Positions 6,143 to 13,864 of a DNA stretch of 19,711 nt are shown here, one piece after another. The stretch comes from DASXBA01 sp046729895. Its GTDB lineage: Bacteria; Actinomycetota; Thermoleophilia; Solirubrobacterales; Thermoleophilaceae. Both the position numbers and the translations under genes were made by a program. The notes below the pieces were generated by a model, which worked only from the letters and a program-made list of their open reading frames with translations, was not told where the DNA came from and ran no database searches. The stretch is from the NCBI GenBank assembly GCA_046729895.1, contig JBKPHP010000087.1:1-19711 (forward strand). The letters run 5' to 3'. Each line of letters opens with the position of its first letter. The first letter of the stretch is position 1.

Positions 6143-6832
6143 TCAGCGGGTAGTGGGGCGCGGGTCCGTGACGTATGTCGCCGTGTAGAGGAGGCGCGCC
6201 TGGCGGTAGGTGCAGCCATACCTCACGACGCTTCGGACGCGCTGCTGCGCTGCGCGCTGGGTGGCATTGCGGCAGGCGCCGCCCCTGCGTGACGAGCGCC
6301 ACCAGTTGCTGGACGATAGGCCGACGTTGGCGAATGCCGGCAGCCACGTCGGCACCGTGATCGCCACGATGTAGCCCCTCCTGACGGCGAGCGGCCTGTC
6401 GAGGGCGAAGCTCGGGCTGGAGCCGAGATAGCGCTGCACGCTGTAGACCTTCGACTGGCGGATCAGCCGGTGAGTGAGCCGGGTCCTGCGCCTCTTGCCC
6501 TTGCGCAGGATCGCCAACCGGACGCTCGGCGTGCTCCCGTACAGGCCGCTGAAGAAGCTGATCTGCGTCGAGGTCAACGAGGGGAGAGTGACCGTGAAGG
6601 CGACGATCTTGCCCGCGCGCGGGATCACGAACGGGTTGCGGACGTCCCCCGCGCGGCCCTGATAGCCGGTGACACGCCCGATCGCCTCACACCCGGGCGG
6701 GTCTGGGCGGCCGCTCGGGCAGGCGGAGTTGGCCGGTCCCCCGCCGGTTCCCAGCTCGAGGACCCTCGCCGACGCAGCCTGCGCAAGCGACAACACGCCA
6801 AGCACGCAGACGAGCAGGATCAGGCGCTTCAT
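6143..6832 (-). CDS. Secreted protein of unknown function
   Basis: From ATG 6832 the protein has 229 residues, opening with a signal peptide (MKRLILLVCVLGVLSLAQA then ASA, probable cleavage near residue 22). An in-frame ATG at 6853 would add seven residues and has GGGGA close upstream; both starts keep the signal. The mature part has FVIPRAGKIVAFTVTLPSL, then ISFFSGLYG, then VRLAILRKGKRRRTRLTHRL, and later YIVAITVPTWLPAF. This is a beta-rich pattern that could be a jelly-roll or similar fold. The Cys residues at CPSGRPDPPGC and CRNATQ...YGCTY may form disulfides. I recognise no catalytic motif. It is 45 bases after infA on the same strand. Confidence 0.72.
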   Translation of the reverse strand: MKRLILLVCVLGVLSLAQAASARVLELGTGGGPANSACPSGRPDPPGCEAIGRVTGYQGRAGDVRNPFVIPRAGKIVAFTVTLPSLTSTQISFFSGLYGSTPSVRLAILRKGKRRRTRLTHRLIRQSKVYSVQRYLGSSPSFALDRPLAVRRGYIVAITVPTWLPAFANVGLSSSNWWRSSRRGGACRNATQRAAQQRVRSVVRYGCTYRQARLLYTATYVTDPRPTTR

Positions 6833-6877
6833 GGTCCGGGATTGAACACGCATTCCCCGGTGGAGTTGCGCGGGAGG

Positions 6878-7096
6878 CTACTTGTAGCGATAGGTAATTC
6901 GTCCCCGGTCGAGGTCGTAGGGCGACAGCTCGATCTTCACCCGATCCCCGGGCAGGATGCGGATGTAGTGCCGGCGCATCTTGCCCGAGATGTGGCCGAG
7001 GACCTCGTGGTCGTTGTCGAGCTTGACCTTGAACATCGTGTTCGGGAGGGCCTCGACGATCTCGCCCTCCATCTCGATCTTCTCTTCCTTGGGCAC
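6878..7096 (-). CDS. infA: Translation initiation factor IF-1
   Basis: IF-1 binds the A site of the 30S subunit during initiation. The 72-residue protein is the normal length and is one OB-fold: MPKEEKIEMEGEIVEALPN, then MFKVKLDNDHEVLGHISGKM, then the hallmark RRHYIRILPGDRVKIELSPY and the C-terminal RGRITYRYK. It starts at GTG 7096, ten bases after the cold-shock gene stop; the AGGCGGA that includes that stop can serve as ribosome site. In most actinobacteria infA sits near map and rpmJ in the ribosomal cluster, so placement behind a cold-shock gene is unusual and may mark a second or relocated copy. The window cannot show whether another infA exists. Confidence 0.96.
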   Translation of the reverse strand: MPKEEKIEMEGEIVEALPNTMFKVKLDNDHEVLGHISGKMRRHYIRILPGDRVKIELSPYDLDRGRITYRYK

Positions 7097-7106
7097 GGCA
7101 GTCCGC

Positions 7107-7310
7107 CTAGATGAGGCGGACGTTCACCGCCTTCGGTCCCTTGTCGCCGACCTCTTCCTGGTACTCCACCTTGGCGTTCTCGGCGAGGCTCTTGAAGCCC
7201 TGCCCGTCGATGCCCGAGTAGTGGACGAAGAGGTCCCGGTCGCCCTCGTCCGGCGTGATGAAGCCGTAGCCCTTCTCGTCGTTGAACCACTTGACGGTTC
7301 CGGTAGGCAC
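7107..7310 (-). CDS. Cold-shock domain protein (CspA family)
   Basis: This is a 67-residue nucleic-acid-binding OB-fold protein of the CspA family, an RNA chaperone or transcription antiterminator. The RNA-binding motifs are KGYGFI (RNP1) and DLFVHY (RNP2), within TGTVKWFNDEKGYGFITPD and RDLFVHYSGIDGQGFKSL. The C-terminal GDKGPKAVNVRL is also typical. The GTG at 7310 follows a strong GGAAGGGG site (complement of 7319-7326) at 8 bases; upstream in-frame starts would add a non-conserved segment. The gene is followed after 10 bases by infA, so the two probably form one message. The 130 bases upstream, to the end of the hydratase gene, leave room for a promoter and leader. Confidence 0.95.
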   Translation of the reverse strand: MPTGTVKWFNDEKGYGFITPDEGDRDLFVHYSGIDGQGFKSLAENAKVEYQEEVGDKGPKAVNVRLI

Positions 7311-7386
7311 GTGAACTGCCCCTTCCTGCGTGTGCCCGCTCGGTCCGTCAATGCGAAGCCGAACCACGGCACCTGCTGGTCGTCTC

Positions 7387-7406
7387 GCGCCGGTTGGCAC
7401 CGGCGC
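7387..7406 (-). terminator. Strong GC hairpin after the hydratase gene
   Basis: GCGCCGGT and ACCGGCGC form an exact 8-bp stem around a 4-base loop (7387-7394 and 7399-7406). It lies 34 bases after the hydratase stop and about 77 bases before the cold-shock gene start, both on the - strand. There is no T run, which is common for terminators in high-GC actinobacteria. It could instead be part of the cold-shock leader. Confidence 0.4.
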
Positions 7407-7440
7407 CCTTCGGCCGGGAACGCTAGCAGGGGCGGCGGCG

Positions 7441-8217
7441 TCAGCGCCCCTCGAAGGTGGCTTTGCCAGGGCCCTCGTTTAGAAACGAGCGCACCGCGCC
7501 GCGAAGGTCCTCGGTCGCGAACAGCGGCGCACCGATGTCCGCGGTGCGATCGTCCGCTCCCCTGACGCCGTGCTCGAGGAAGGCGCGGACGATTCGCTTC
7601 GTGGCGCCGTGCGCCAGGGTAGGCCCCCGGGCCACCCGCTCGGCGAACCGCATCGTCTCCTCCCGCAGCTCGTCGTCCGGCAGCACGCGGTTGACCACGT
7701 TCCATCGCTCGAGCGTGGCTGCGTCGTAGACGTCCCCGCTCATCACGAGCTCGCGGGCGCGCGCCGGCCCGGCCCGCTCGGCAATGCGTTGCGTCCCGCC
7801 CATCAGGGGGGTGAGCCCCACAACGCGCTCGACCAGCCCGAAGTTCGCGGACTCGGCCGCCCAGATCAGGTCGCACGCGAGGGAGAGCTCGAAGCCCGCG
7901 GTGAGGCAGAGGGCGTGCACGCACGCGATCGTCGGGATCGGCAGGTCCTCCAGCCGGTGCGTCAAGTCCATCAGCCCGGCCGTGAACTCACGCGACTGGT
8001 CGGGCTCGAGGCCGTCGAACACATGCACGTCGGCCCCGCCGGTGAACACCTCTCCCTCCGCCCGGATCACCAGAGCGCGCACGCCGGCCTCCTCCACCTG
8101 GCCCACCGCGTCGACGACCGACGCGGTTAGCTCGCGCCCGAAGAGGTTGAGCGGCGGGTCGTCGAGCACGACGACGCCGACGTTCCCGTCGCGCTCGAGC
8201 CGCGCGCGCTCAGCCAC
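7441..8217 (-). CDS. Enoyl-CoA hydratase/isomerase family protein
   Basis: A 258-residue crotonase-fold enzyme, probably hydrating 2-enoyl-CoA in fatty-acid or amino-acid breakdown. The oxyanion-hole segments are EGEVFTGGADV (about 55-64) and CLTAGFELSLACD (about 104-116). Both acid residues of true hydratases are present by alignment: Glu110 in AGFELSL and Glu130 in FGLVERVVGLTPLMGGTQRI. The substrate chain is not evident. The N-terminus matches the family start (VGVVVLDDPPLNLFG), where the usual Asn-Ala is Leu-Phe. The GTG start overlaps the end of the HIT gene by 8 bases, so the two are coupled and probably transcribed with corA. Confidence 0.9.
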   Translation of the reverse strand: MAERARLERDGNVGVVVLDDPPLNLFGRELTASVVDAVGQVEEAGVRALVIRAEGEVFTGGADVHVFDGLEPDQSREFTAGLMDLTHRLEDLPIPTIACVHALCLTAGFELSLACDLIWAAESANFGLVERVVGLTPLMGGTQRIAERAGPARARELVMSGDVYDAATLERWNVVNRVLPDDELREETMRFAERVARGPTLAHGATKRIVRAFLEHGVRGADDRTADIGAPLFATEDLRGAVRSFLNEGPGKATFEGR

Positions 8218-8617
8218 GCAGCTCCTTCGCGACGGCCGCCAGCTCCTCGTTGTCGGCCTCCTGGGGGCGCGTCGGGAGCTGGAGCGGGTCGTCTTCGTAA
8301 CGGGGGATCACGTGGAGGTGGAAGTGGAACACGGTTTGCCACGCGGCAGCGCCCGTCGCGTTCAGCAGGTTCACCCCGTCCGCGCCGAGCCGCTCACGCA
8401 TGCGTGCAGCGAGGCGCCCCGCCGCCGAAGCGGTGTGCGCCAGGTCCTCATCGGACACCTCGAGCAGGTCCTTCGAGTGGCTGCGGGGGATCACGAGCGC
8501 GTGCCCGCGTGTCCATGGGTTGATGTCCATGAACGCGATGGTCTGCTCGTCCTCCTGGACGACCTCCGCCGGGAGCTCACCGGCGACGATCTTGCAGAAG
8601 ATGCAGTCCTCCGGCAC
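8210..8617 (-). CDS. HIT-family nucleotide hydrolase
   Basis: A 135-residue histidine-triad protein of the HINT branch, which hydrolyses nucleoside phosphoramidates and acyl-adenylates. The triad HFHLHV is at 98-103, with His100 as the expected nucleophile, preceded by a Gln94 that supports catalysis. The N-terminal CIFC (Cys5, Cys8) with KIVAGELPAEVV and later INPWTRGHALVIPRSH are typical of the group, and the Cys pair may help bind zinc. The length is a little above the normal 110-120 because of an acidic C-terminal helix (QEADNEELAAVAKEL). It starts at GTG 8617, 36 bases after corA, and overlaps the hydratase start downstream. Confidence 0.93.
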   Translation of the reverse strand: MPEDCIFCKIVAGELPAEVVQEDEQTIAFMDINPWTRGHALVIPRSHSKDLLEVSDEDLAHTASAAGRLAARMRERLGADGVNLLNATGAAAWQTVFHFHLHVIPRYEDDPLQLPTRPQEADNEELAAVAKELRG

Positions 8618-8653
8618 GGCGCGGGACGCTACTAGCTTCGTCCTGGCGGAGGA

Positions 8654-9625
8654 CTAGAGCCAGCCGGCGCGCCTGAAGCGCCAGTACAGGAAGACACAGG
8701 CCGTCGCCATGAGCAGCAGCACGGCGGGGTAGCCGAAGGTCCAGTCGAGTTCGGGCATGTGCTCGAAGTTCATGCCGTAGATGCCCGCGATCGCCGTTGG
8801 CACCGCCACGATAGCCACCCAGGCCGAGATCTTGCGCATGTCCTCGTTCTGGCGCACGCCGACCTGGGTCAGGTTGGCCGCCAGGACGCTGGTGAGGAGG
8901 TCTCGCATGCCCTCGAGCGCCTCGTGTGCCCGGAGGATGTGGTCGTTCACGTCCCGGAAGTAGGTGGTGACCTCCGGGTGGACTTGCGCGTAGTGGCCAG
9001 CCGCCAGGCGGTCCAGCGGGTCGATCAGCGGCGCCGTGGCGCGGATGAACTCGAGCACCTCGCGCTTCAGGTGATAGATCCGCTCCGCGGGATTGGTGCG
9101 GCTGGGCGAGAAGACCTCCTCCTCGACCTGGTCGATGTCGATCTCGAGCCCGCGGAGTGCGGGCGCGTAGTCGTCGACGACGCGGTCCATGATCGCGTGC
9201 AGCGCCGCCCCGGGACCGCGGGCCAGATGCTCCCGGTCGCGCTCCAGCGCGAGACGCACGTCGTGCAGGGCGCTGGCCTCGCCGTGGCGCACCGTAATGA
9301 TGTAGTCGTCGCCGAGGAAGATCAGGATCTCGCCGAACTCGATGACCTCGATGTGGTCGATGTAGCGCGTCGTCTTCAGGACGACGAACAGCATGTCGTC
9401 GTAGGCCTCGAGCTTGGGCCGCTGATGGGCCTTGATCGCGTCCTCCACCGCGAGCTCGTGCAACTCGAACTCGCGCCGGATCGAATCGAACTCCTCCTCG
9501 GTCGGCTCGTAGAGACCGATCCAGGTCCAGGCGCCTTCGCGGCGGCAGGCCTCGTAGGCGTCGTGGAGCTCGACCGGCCCGTCCCGGCGCTGGCCCTCCT
9601 CGTAGACCGCACAGTCGATGATCAC
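8654..9625 (-). CDS. corA: CorA-type magnesium/divalent metal channel
   Basis: A 323-residue member of the CorA family of pentameric Mg/Co channels. The large cytoplasmic domain (about 1-260) includes the family stretches WTWIGLYEPTEEEFDSI, HQRPKLEAYDDMLFVVLKT and GEILIFLGDDYIITVRHG. The long helix follows, then two C-terminal membrane helices with the selectivity motif YGMNFEHMPEL (Gly-Met-Asn at 284-286) between them. The basic end (WRFRRAGWL) fits the cytoplasmic tail. It starts at GTG 9625 (MIIDCAVYE), with a -10-like CATAAT six bases upstream and no ribosome site. The HIT and hydratase genes follow closely, an arrangement without an obvious functional logic. Confidence 0.95.
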   Translation of the reverse strand: MIIDCAVYEEGQRRDGPVELHDAYEACRREGAWTWIGLYEPTEEEFDSIRREFELHELAVEDAIKAHQRPKLEAYDDMLFVVLKTTRYIDHIEVIEFGEILIFLGDDYIITVRHGEASALHDVRLALERDREHLARGPGAALHAIMDRVVDDYAPALRGLEIDIDQVEEEVFSPSRTNPAERIYHLKREVLEFIRATAPLIDPLDRLAAGHYAQVHPEVTTYFRDVNDHILRAHEALEGMRDLLTSVLAANLTQVGVRQNEDMRKISAWVAIVAVPTAIAGIYGMNFEHMPELDWTFGYPAVLLLMATACVFLYWRFRRAGWL

Positions 9626-9631
9626 GAAGCG

Positions 9632-9637
9632 ATTATG
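9632..9637 (-). promoter_or_regulatory. Possible -10 box for leaderless corA
   Basis: On the - strand CATAAT (five of six to TATAAT) ends six bases before the GTG of corA, placing the transcription start at or next to the start codon. The -35 region (GCTAAA, complement of 9655-9660) is weak. No Shine-Dalgarno sequence lies before the GTG, in line with leaderless translation. Confidence 0.45.
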
Positions 9638-9669
9638 GCCCCTTTGCGCGGGCCTTTAGCCGCGGTCTC

Positions 9670-9688
9670 GGGGCGGAATCCGCTCCCG
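9670..9688 (-). terminator. Weak hairpin just after the pcn stop
   Basis: On the - strand GGG-A-GCGGA and TCCGC-CCC can pair around a single T two bases after the TAG of pcn; its core is the exact palindrome GCGGA-T-TCCGC (9673-9683). The loop is too tight as written, so one or two pairs must open. No T run follows. It may end the long rplM-pcn series, but the evidence is thin. Confidence 0.3.
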
Positions 9689-9689
9689 C

Positions 9690-11072
9690 CTAGGTCGGGC
9701 GCCGCAAGCGGCGGCCGAGCTCGACCGCCTCCTCCCTCGTCGTGGCCTCCCCCGTGAACGCCGCCCGCCGCAGCTCCCGCAGCAGCCGGCCAAGCTCCGG
9801 GCCGGGCTCGATCCCGAGCTCGGCGGCCAGCTCGTCGCCGCGCAGCGGCGGGCGCGGCCCGCCGGAGGTGCGCCAGTCGAGCGCCTCGGCCATCAGCTCC
9901 CGCGCCAGCTCGAGGTGCCGGGCGATAGCGCCTTCCGCCTTCCTGCCGCGAGTGGCCAGCCGGTCCGCGCACGACAGCAGCGTCACCTCCACCTCCACCG
10001 GGTCGGTCAGCTCCAGGTAGCCATAGACGGCGTTTGGCCCGAGCGGACGCTGGTGAACGAGGAAGCCGAGCACCAGGTGGTAGCGCGCGAGAGCGCCCAC
10101 GAAGCGCGCGAACCGCTCGCTCGTGCGCAGCCGGCGGCACAGCGTCTGCACCATCTCCTCTCCGACGGCGTCGTGGCCGATGAAGGTGACACGGCCGTCC
10201 GGGCGCACCCCGCGGGTGACGGGCTTGCCGATGTCGTGGAGCAGCGCCCCGAAGCGCAGCGCCTCCATGCGGGTGAGCTCGTCGCCCAGCGGCTCCTCCA
10301 GTACCGCCCGCAGCCTGGGCGCGAGCTCGCCGAACAACTCCTCGACCCGCGCTTCGAGGCCGACCTGCTGCGCGAGCACCTCGATCGTGTGGTCGTAGAC
10401 GTCCAGGTGGTGGAAGTGGCTCTGCTCGACACCGTGCAGAGCCGCGACCTCCGGGAGCACAGCGGCCAGCAGGCCGAGCCGGTCCGCCAGCTCCATCCCG
10501 TCGAGGACCCCGTCCGCGAGCACCAGCCGGCGGAGCTCGGCGAACTGCCGCTCTGGCGCGGCCGCGGCGACCCGGCGGGCCGCCTCGCGGGTAAGCCGCT
10601 CGGTCTCCCGGTCCGGGCTGAAGCCGAGCTCGGCGGCGAGTCGCGGCAGACGGAGTGGGCGGAGCGGGTCCTCGTTGTAGGCGGCGGGCCCCACCACCCG
10701 GAGCCTGCGCGCCTCGAGGTCCGCGCGGCCGGCCTGGGGGTCGATCAGCTCCCCACCCGACAGCGGCTCAGCCATGGCGTTGACGGTGAAGTCGCGACGG
10801 GCGAGGTCTTCCTCGATCGTGTCGGCCTGGAGCGGCGAGACGTCGTAGACGCGCTCGTGCTCACGGTCGATCGCCCGCCAGGCCCCGAAGGTCTCCGAGA
10901 GCTGGAAGACGGGGCCGCCGACTGCCGCGGCGATCGCGCGGGCGGCCGGCTCGGGGTCGCCGACCACCGCGACGTCGATGTCGCGCAGCGGCCGGCCCAG
11001 CAGGCGGTCGCGCACCGTGCCCCCCACGATCCACGCCGTCCGGTCCCCGAGGACCTCGCGGAGCTGGATCAC
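9690..11072 (-). CDS. tRNA nucleotidyltransferase with HD domain
   Basis: A class II polymerase-beta-type nucleotidyltransferase, most likely the CCA-adding enzyme for tRNA 3' ends. The head domain has GGTVRD (17-22) and the metal pair DID (31-33), then RRDFTVNAMA (92-101), the template-like segment EDPLRPLRLPRLAAELGF (134-151; the usual form is LRAxRFA) and ERQFAEL. A metal-dependent HD hydrolase domain follows, with HFHHLDVYDHT and LLHDIGKP (His279, Asp280), as in bacterial CCA enzymes with phosphohydrolase activity. The total is 460 residues. The GTG at 11072 overlaps the alr stop (GTGA) and starts exactly at MIQLREVLGDRTAWIVGG; an in-frame start 29 residues upstream lies inside alr and adds unconserved sequence. 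CCA versus poly(A) activity is inferred, not shown. Confidence 0.88.
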   Translation of the reverse strand: MIQLREVLGDRTAWIVGGTVRDRLLGRPLRDIDVAVVGDPEPAARAIAAAVGGPVFQLSETFGAWRAIDREHERVYDVSPLQADTIEEDLARRDFTVNAMAEPLSGGELIDPQAGRADLEARRLRVVGPAAYNEDPLRPLRLPRLAAELGFSPDRETERLTREAARRVAAAAPERQFAELRRLVLADGVLDGMELADRLGLLAAVLPEVAALHGVEQSHFHHLDVYDHTIEVLAQQVGLEARVEELFGELAPRLRAVLEEPLGDELTRMEALRFGALLHDIGKPVTRGVRPDGRVTFIGHDAVGEEMVQTLCRRLRTSERFARFVGALARYHLVLGFLVHQRPLGPNAVYGYLELTDPVEVEVTLLSCADRLATRGRKAEGAIARHLELARELMAEALDWRTSGGPRPPLRGDELAAELGIEPGPELGRLLRELRRAAFTGEATTREEAVELGRRLRRPT

Positions 11073-12187
11073 CGGTCGTAGACGCGCCGGACCCGCGGCG
11101 AGAGCCCGCACGTGATCTCGTAGTTGATCGTGCCGAGCCGGCGCGCGATCTCCTCGCACAGGATCCGTTCGTCGTCCTGCCGACCGATGAGCACGGCCGG
11201 CTCGCCCGGCTCGACCTCCGAGTCGGCCCCGAGATCCACCGTCACGTTGTCCATGCTGATCGTGCCCACGAGTGGGCGGCGGCGGCCCTGCACGAGCACG
11301 TCGCAGGCGTTCGACAGGCCGCGGCGCCAGCCGTCGCCGTACCCGATCGGGAGCGCGCCCACCAGGGTCGGCTCCGCGGCCCGCCAGGTCCGGCCGTAGC
11401 CCGCACTCTCGCCCGCCTCGAAGCGCTTGACCGAGGCCACGTAGGAGCAGAGCGCGAGCGCCGGCTCGAGTCCTCGCGGCGCCGGATCCTCGTGGAAGGG
11501 ATCCAGACCGTAGATGGCGATGCCGCAGCGAACCATGTCGAAGTGCGCGGCGGGATCCCGGTAGGTGGCCGCGCTGTTGGCCGCGTGGACCCTGAGACCG
11601 GGGTAGCTCTCTCGCATCTCAGTCGCGAACCGGGAGAAGCGCTCGAGCTGGTAGGGAAAGTGCTCGTCGTCGGGCTCGTCCGCCGTGGCGAAGTGGGTCA
11701 TGAGCCCGGCGAGCACGAGCCGCTCGTCCGACGCCGCGGCTGCGGCAACCGCGCGTGCCTCGTCGGGATCGCTCGTGCCGAGCCTCCCCATGCCGGTGTC
11801 GAGCTTCACGTGCACGCGCGGCGCCCTCGCCCCCGGCGGCGCGCGTTCCGCCAGCAGCCGCACGAAGTCCTCCTTCCAGGCGACGACGTCCGCGTCCGCC
11901 TCGAGGGCGGTTCGCGCGTCCTCCGGGGTCAGGGCGCCCATCACGAGGATGGGGCCGGGGAGCCCGTGCCGGCGGAGGTCCTCCGCCTCGGCGGCCGTCG
12001 CCACCCCCAGCCAGCTCGCGCCGCCGGCCAGTGCGGCGCGGGCCGCCCACACGGCGCCGTGCCCGTACCCGTCCGCCTTAACCACGGCGCAGAGCTCCGC
12101 GTCCCCCGTCAGCAGCGAGCGGAGCTGGGCGCAGTTGCGCTCGATCGCCCCGACGTCGATCCGCGCCAGCGCCCGCTCGACGGTCAC
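11069..12187 (-). CDS. alr: Alanine racemase
   Basis: A PLP enzyme that converts L- to D-alanine for peptidoglycan. The 372 residues carry the PLP lysine motif AVVKADGYGHGA (Lys37), the strand HVKLDTGMGRLG, the phosphate-binding part HAANSAATYR and MVRCGIAIYGLDP, the catalytic tyrosine in ESAGYGRTW (Tyr264) and the dimer-side SMDNVTVDLG motif. It ends NYEITCGLSPRVRRVYDR, a typical family end. It starts at GTG 12187; the best ribosome site (GGAAGGGAG) lies about 15 bases upstream, rather far. A 144-base gap with four inverted copies of a G-rich motif separates it from nnr, and its stop overlaps the start of the nucleotidyltransferase gene. Confidence 0.96.
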   Translation of the reverse strand: MTVERALARIDVGAIERNCAQLRSLLTGDAELCAVVKADGYGHGAVWAARAALAGGASWLGVATAAEAEDLRRHGLPGPILVMGALTPEDARTALEADADVVAWKEDFVRLLAERAPPGARAPRVHVKLDTGMGRLGTSDPDEARAVAAAAASDERLVLAGLMTHFATADEPDDEHFPYQLERFSRFATEMRESYPGLRVHAANSAATYRDPAAHFDMVRCGIAIYGLDPFHEDPAPRGLEPALALCSYVASVKRFEAGESAGYGRTWRAAEPTLVGALPIGYGDGWRRGLSNACDVLVQGRRRPLVGTISMDNVTVDLGADSEVEPGEPAVLIGRQDDERILCEEIARRLGTINYEITCGLSPRVRRVYDR

Positions 12188-12208
12188 TCGGAGGCGAGCG
12201 CTCCCTTC

Positions 12209-12275
12209 CGGTTTGGGGGCGGTGGGCCACCCCCAAACCGCCCGTTTGGGGGGCCGGCTTGCGCTGCCCCCAAAC
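12209..12275. repeat. Paired G-rich palindromes, REP/BIME-like
   Basis: GTTTGGGGG occurs four times in alternating orientation: at 12211-12219 (+), 12230-12238 (-), 12244-12252 (+) and 12267-12275 (-). The first pair extends to an exact 11-bp inverted repeat (CGGTTTGGGGG at 12209-12219 with its complement at 12230-12240). The middle pair can also fold, with a 5-base loop (CGCCC). This layout of neighbouring palindromes resembles bacterial interspersed REP/BIME elements. It fills the nnr-alr gap and the motif is not seen elsewhere in the window. As RNA it could also act as a terminator, attenuator or processing site. Confidence 0.75.
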
Positions 12276-12331
12276 TGCTGGCCGTCTCCGGTCGTGAGTC
12301 CATGATGGCGCGCACCACGTGGGCGCCGACC

Positions 12332-13840
12332 TTACCGGGACAGCCCGGCGGGCAGGCCCTCGATGACGTCGCCGGCCATCACGTGGTCAACGCCGTAGCG
12401 TTCGGCTGCTGCGCGGCCGGCCCGGACGTGCGCCAACGTCCCGAGCGCGGCAGCCTCCAGCGCGCCCAGCCGCTTGGCGAGCAGCGCGCCGATCAGGCCG
12501 GACAGCACGTCACCGGTGCCGGCGGTGGCAAGCGCCGGAGTGCCCCCCGGGCTGATCGCCTCGGGCCCGCTCGGGAGGGCCACGATCGTGTCGTCCCCTT
12601 TCAGCAGCACAACCGCCCCGCTGCGCTCGGCTGCCTCGCGCGCATGGGCCAGGCGGTGGGCACCCACTTCGCCGGAATCGACCTCGAGCAGCCTGGCCAG
12701 CTCGCCCTCGTGCGGCGTGAGGATGGTCGGCGAGCCGCGGTCGGCGAGCGACTCGAGGGCCCCGGCGTGGGCGTTCAGCCCGTCGGCGTCGATCAGGAGC
12801 GGCGCGTCGACCGCCCGCGCAGCAAGACGGGCGAACTCGAGCGCCGGCTCGGAGCGCCCCAGCCCGGGACCCAGTACCACGGCGCCCGCGCGGCGCGCCA
12901 TCTCCTCGACCACATCTACCCCGGCGGGCGTGTGGGCCCCGTCCTCGTGTGGGAGCGCGCGGCTCATCTGCTCGAGCAGCCGCAGGTCCACTGCCTGCTG
13001 GGCCGGTTCGGGCACCGCGACCTGGACGTAGCCCGCGCCGGCGCGTTGGGCGCTTCGGGCCGCCATCGTCGGCGCTCCCGTGAGCCCGGCGGAGCCGCCC
13101 ACGACGACGACCACCCCCGAGGTGAACTTCGAGCCTTCGCGTGATCGGCGCGGAAAGAGCCCGCGCACGCGCTCCGATATGAGCCCGGCGCGCTCCCCGG
13201 AGGGCGCGCCGCGCGGGATGCCGATCTCGATGACCTCGACCTTCCCGGCGTGCAGGGCACCGGGAGCCACGTGCAGGCCGACCTTCGAGCCGTGAAAGGT
13301 CGCGGTTGCGACCGCGCGCACCGCCTCGCCCTCGATCTCCCCGGTGCTGGCGTTGACGCCCGAGGGCACGTCGCATGCCACGACCGGCGAGTGCTGATCG
13401 TTGATGGCCACTATCGCGCCCTTGATCGGCTCCCGCGGCTCGCCCTCGAACCCCGTGCCGAGCAGCGCGTCCACAACAGCGCCCGAGCGCTCCAGGCGCG
13501 CCGGGTCGAACGGTTCGGGCGGGTCGCCCGGCAGCCGTTCCAGGTTGGTCGCCGCATCGCCCCTGAGTCCCTCGAGCTGGGCCGGGGCGAGCACGTCGAC
13601 CTCGCGACCCTCCTCCCGCAGGAGCCTCGCGGCGACCAGGCCGTCGCCGCCGTTGTTCCCCTTGCCGACGACCACCCTCACCGGACCGGGCTCGGCAGCG
13701 GCCGCGGTGACTCGGGCGAGGCCCGCCCCCGCCCGCTCCATCAGGTCGAGCGACGGAACGCCCTGCTCCTCGATCGCCCAGGCGTCGGCGGCGCGCATCT
13801 CGGCCGCCTCGAAGACGGGATCGAGCCAGTCGGGGAGCAT
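12332..13840 (-). CDS. nnr: Bifunctional NAD(P)HX epimerase and dehydratase
   Basis: A metabolite-repair enzyme that restores damaged NADH/NADPH hydrates. The 502 residues hold an N-terminal YjeF-type epimerase (about 1-220) with VVVGKGNNGGDGLVAARLL (Gly59-Gly67 core), then VVDALLGTGF and ACDVPSGVNASTGEI. The C-terminal ADP/ATP-dependent dehydratase of the ribokinase-like fold (about 235-502) has VVVVVGGSAGLTGAPTMAA, VVLGPGLGR, TPHEGELARLL, VVLLKGDDTIV and the phosphate-binding ATAGTGDVLSGLIGALLA. Both active sites look intact. ATG 13840 begins 24 bases after a long palindrome that separates it from acpS. The place between acpS and alr is usual in actinobacteria. Confidence 0.95.
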   Translation of the reverse strand: MLPDWLDPVFEAAEMRAADAWAIEEQGVPSLDLMERAGAGLARVTAAAAEPGPVRVVVGKGNNGGDGLVAARLLREEGREVDVLAPAQLEGLRGDAATNLERLPGDPPEPFDPARLERSGAVVDALLGTGFEGEPREPIKGAIVAINDQHSPVVACDVPSGVNASTGEIEGEAVRAVATATFHGSKVGLHVAPGALHAGKVEVIEIGIPRGAPSGERAGLISERVRGLFPRRSREGSKFTSGVVVVVGGSAGLTGAPTMAARSAQRAGAGYVQVAVPEPAQQAVDLRLLEQMSRALPHEDGAHTPAGVDVVEEMARRAGAVVLGPGLGRSEPALEFARLAARAVDAPLLIDADGLNAHAGALESLADRGSPTILTPHEGELARLLEVDSGEVGAHRLAHAREAAERSGAVVLLKGDDTIVALPSGPEAISPGGTPALATAGTGDVLSGLIGALLAKRLGALEAAALGTLAHVRAGRAAAERYGVDHVMAGDVIEGLPAGLSR

Positions 13841-13864
13841 GTCGGCATCTTGCCCAGTTTCGGA

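Noticed and set aside
8759..9757. Long + strand open frame opposite corA
   Set aside because: It is the antisense of a clear corA gene; high-GC codon use leaves the opposite strand open. The predicted product is Arg/Asp/Val/Leu-rich with no fold or family signal.
11070..11159. N-terminal extension of the tRNA nucleotidyltransferase into alr
   Set aside because: The 29 extra residues are Arg/Ala-rich alr antiframe sequence; the family starts at the GTG in the GTGA overlap.
9915..13144. Long + strand open frames opposite pcn, alr and nnr
   Set aside because: They mirror well-recognised - strand enzymes, have no ribosome sites in a gene-like order, and give low-complexity products.
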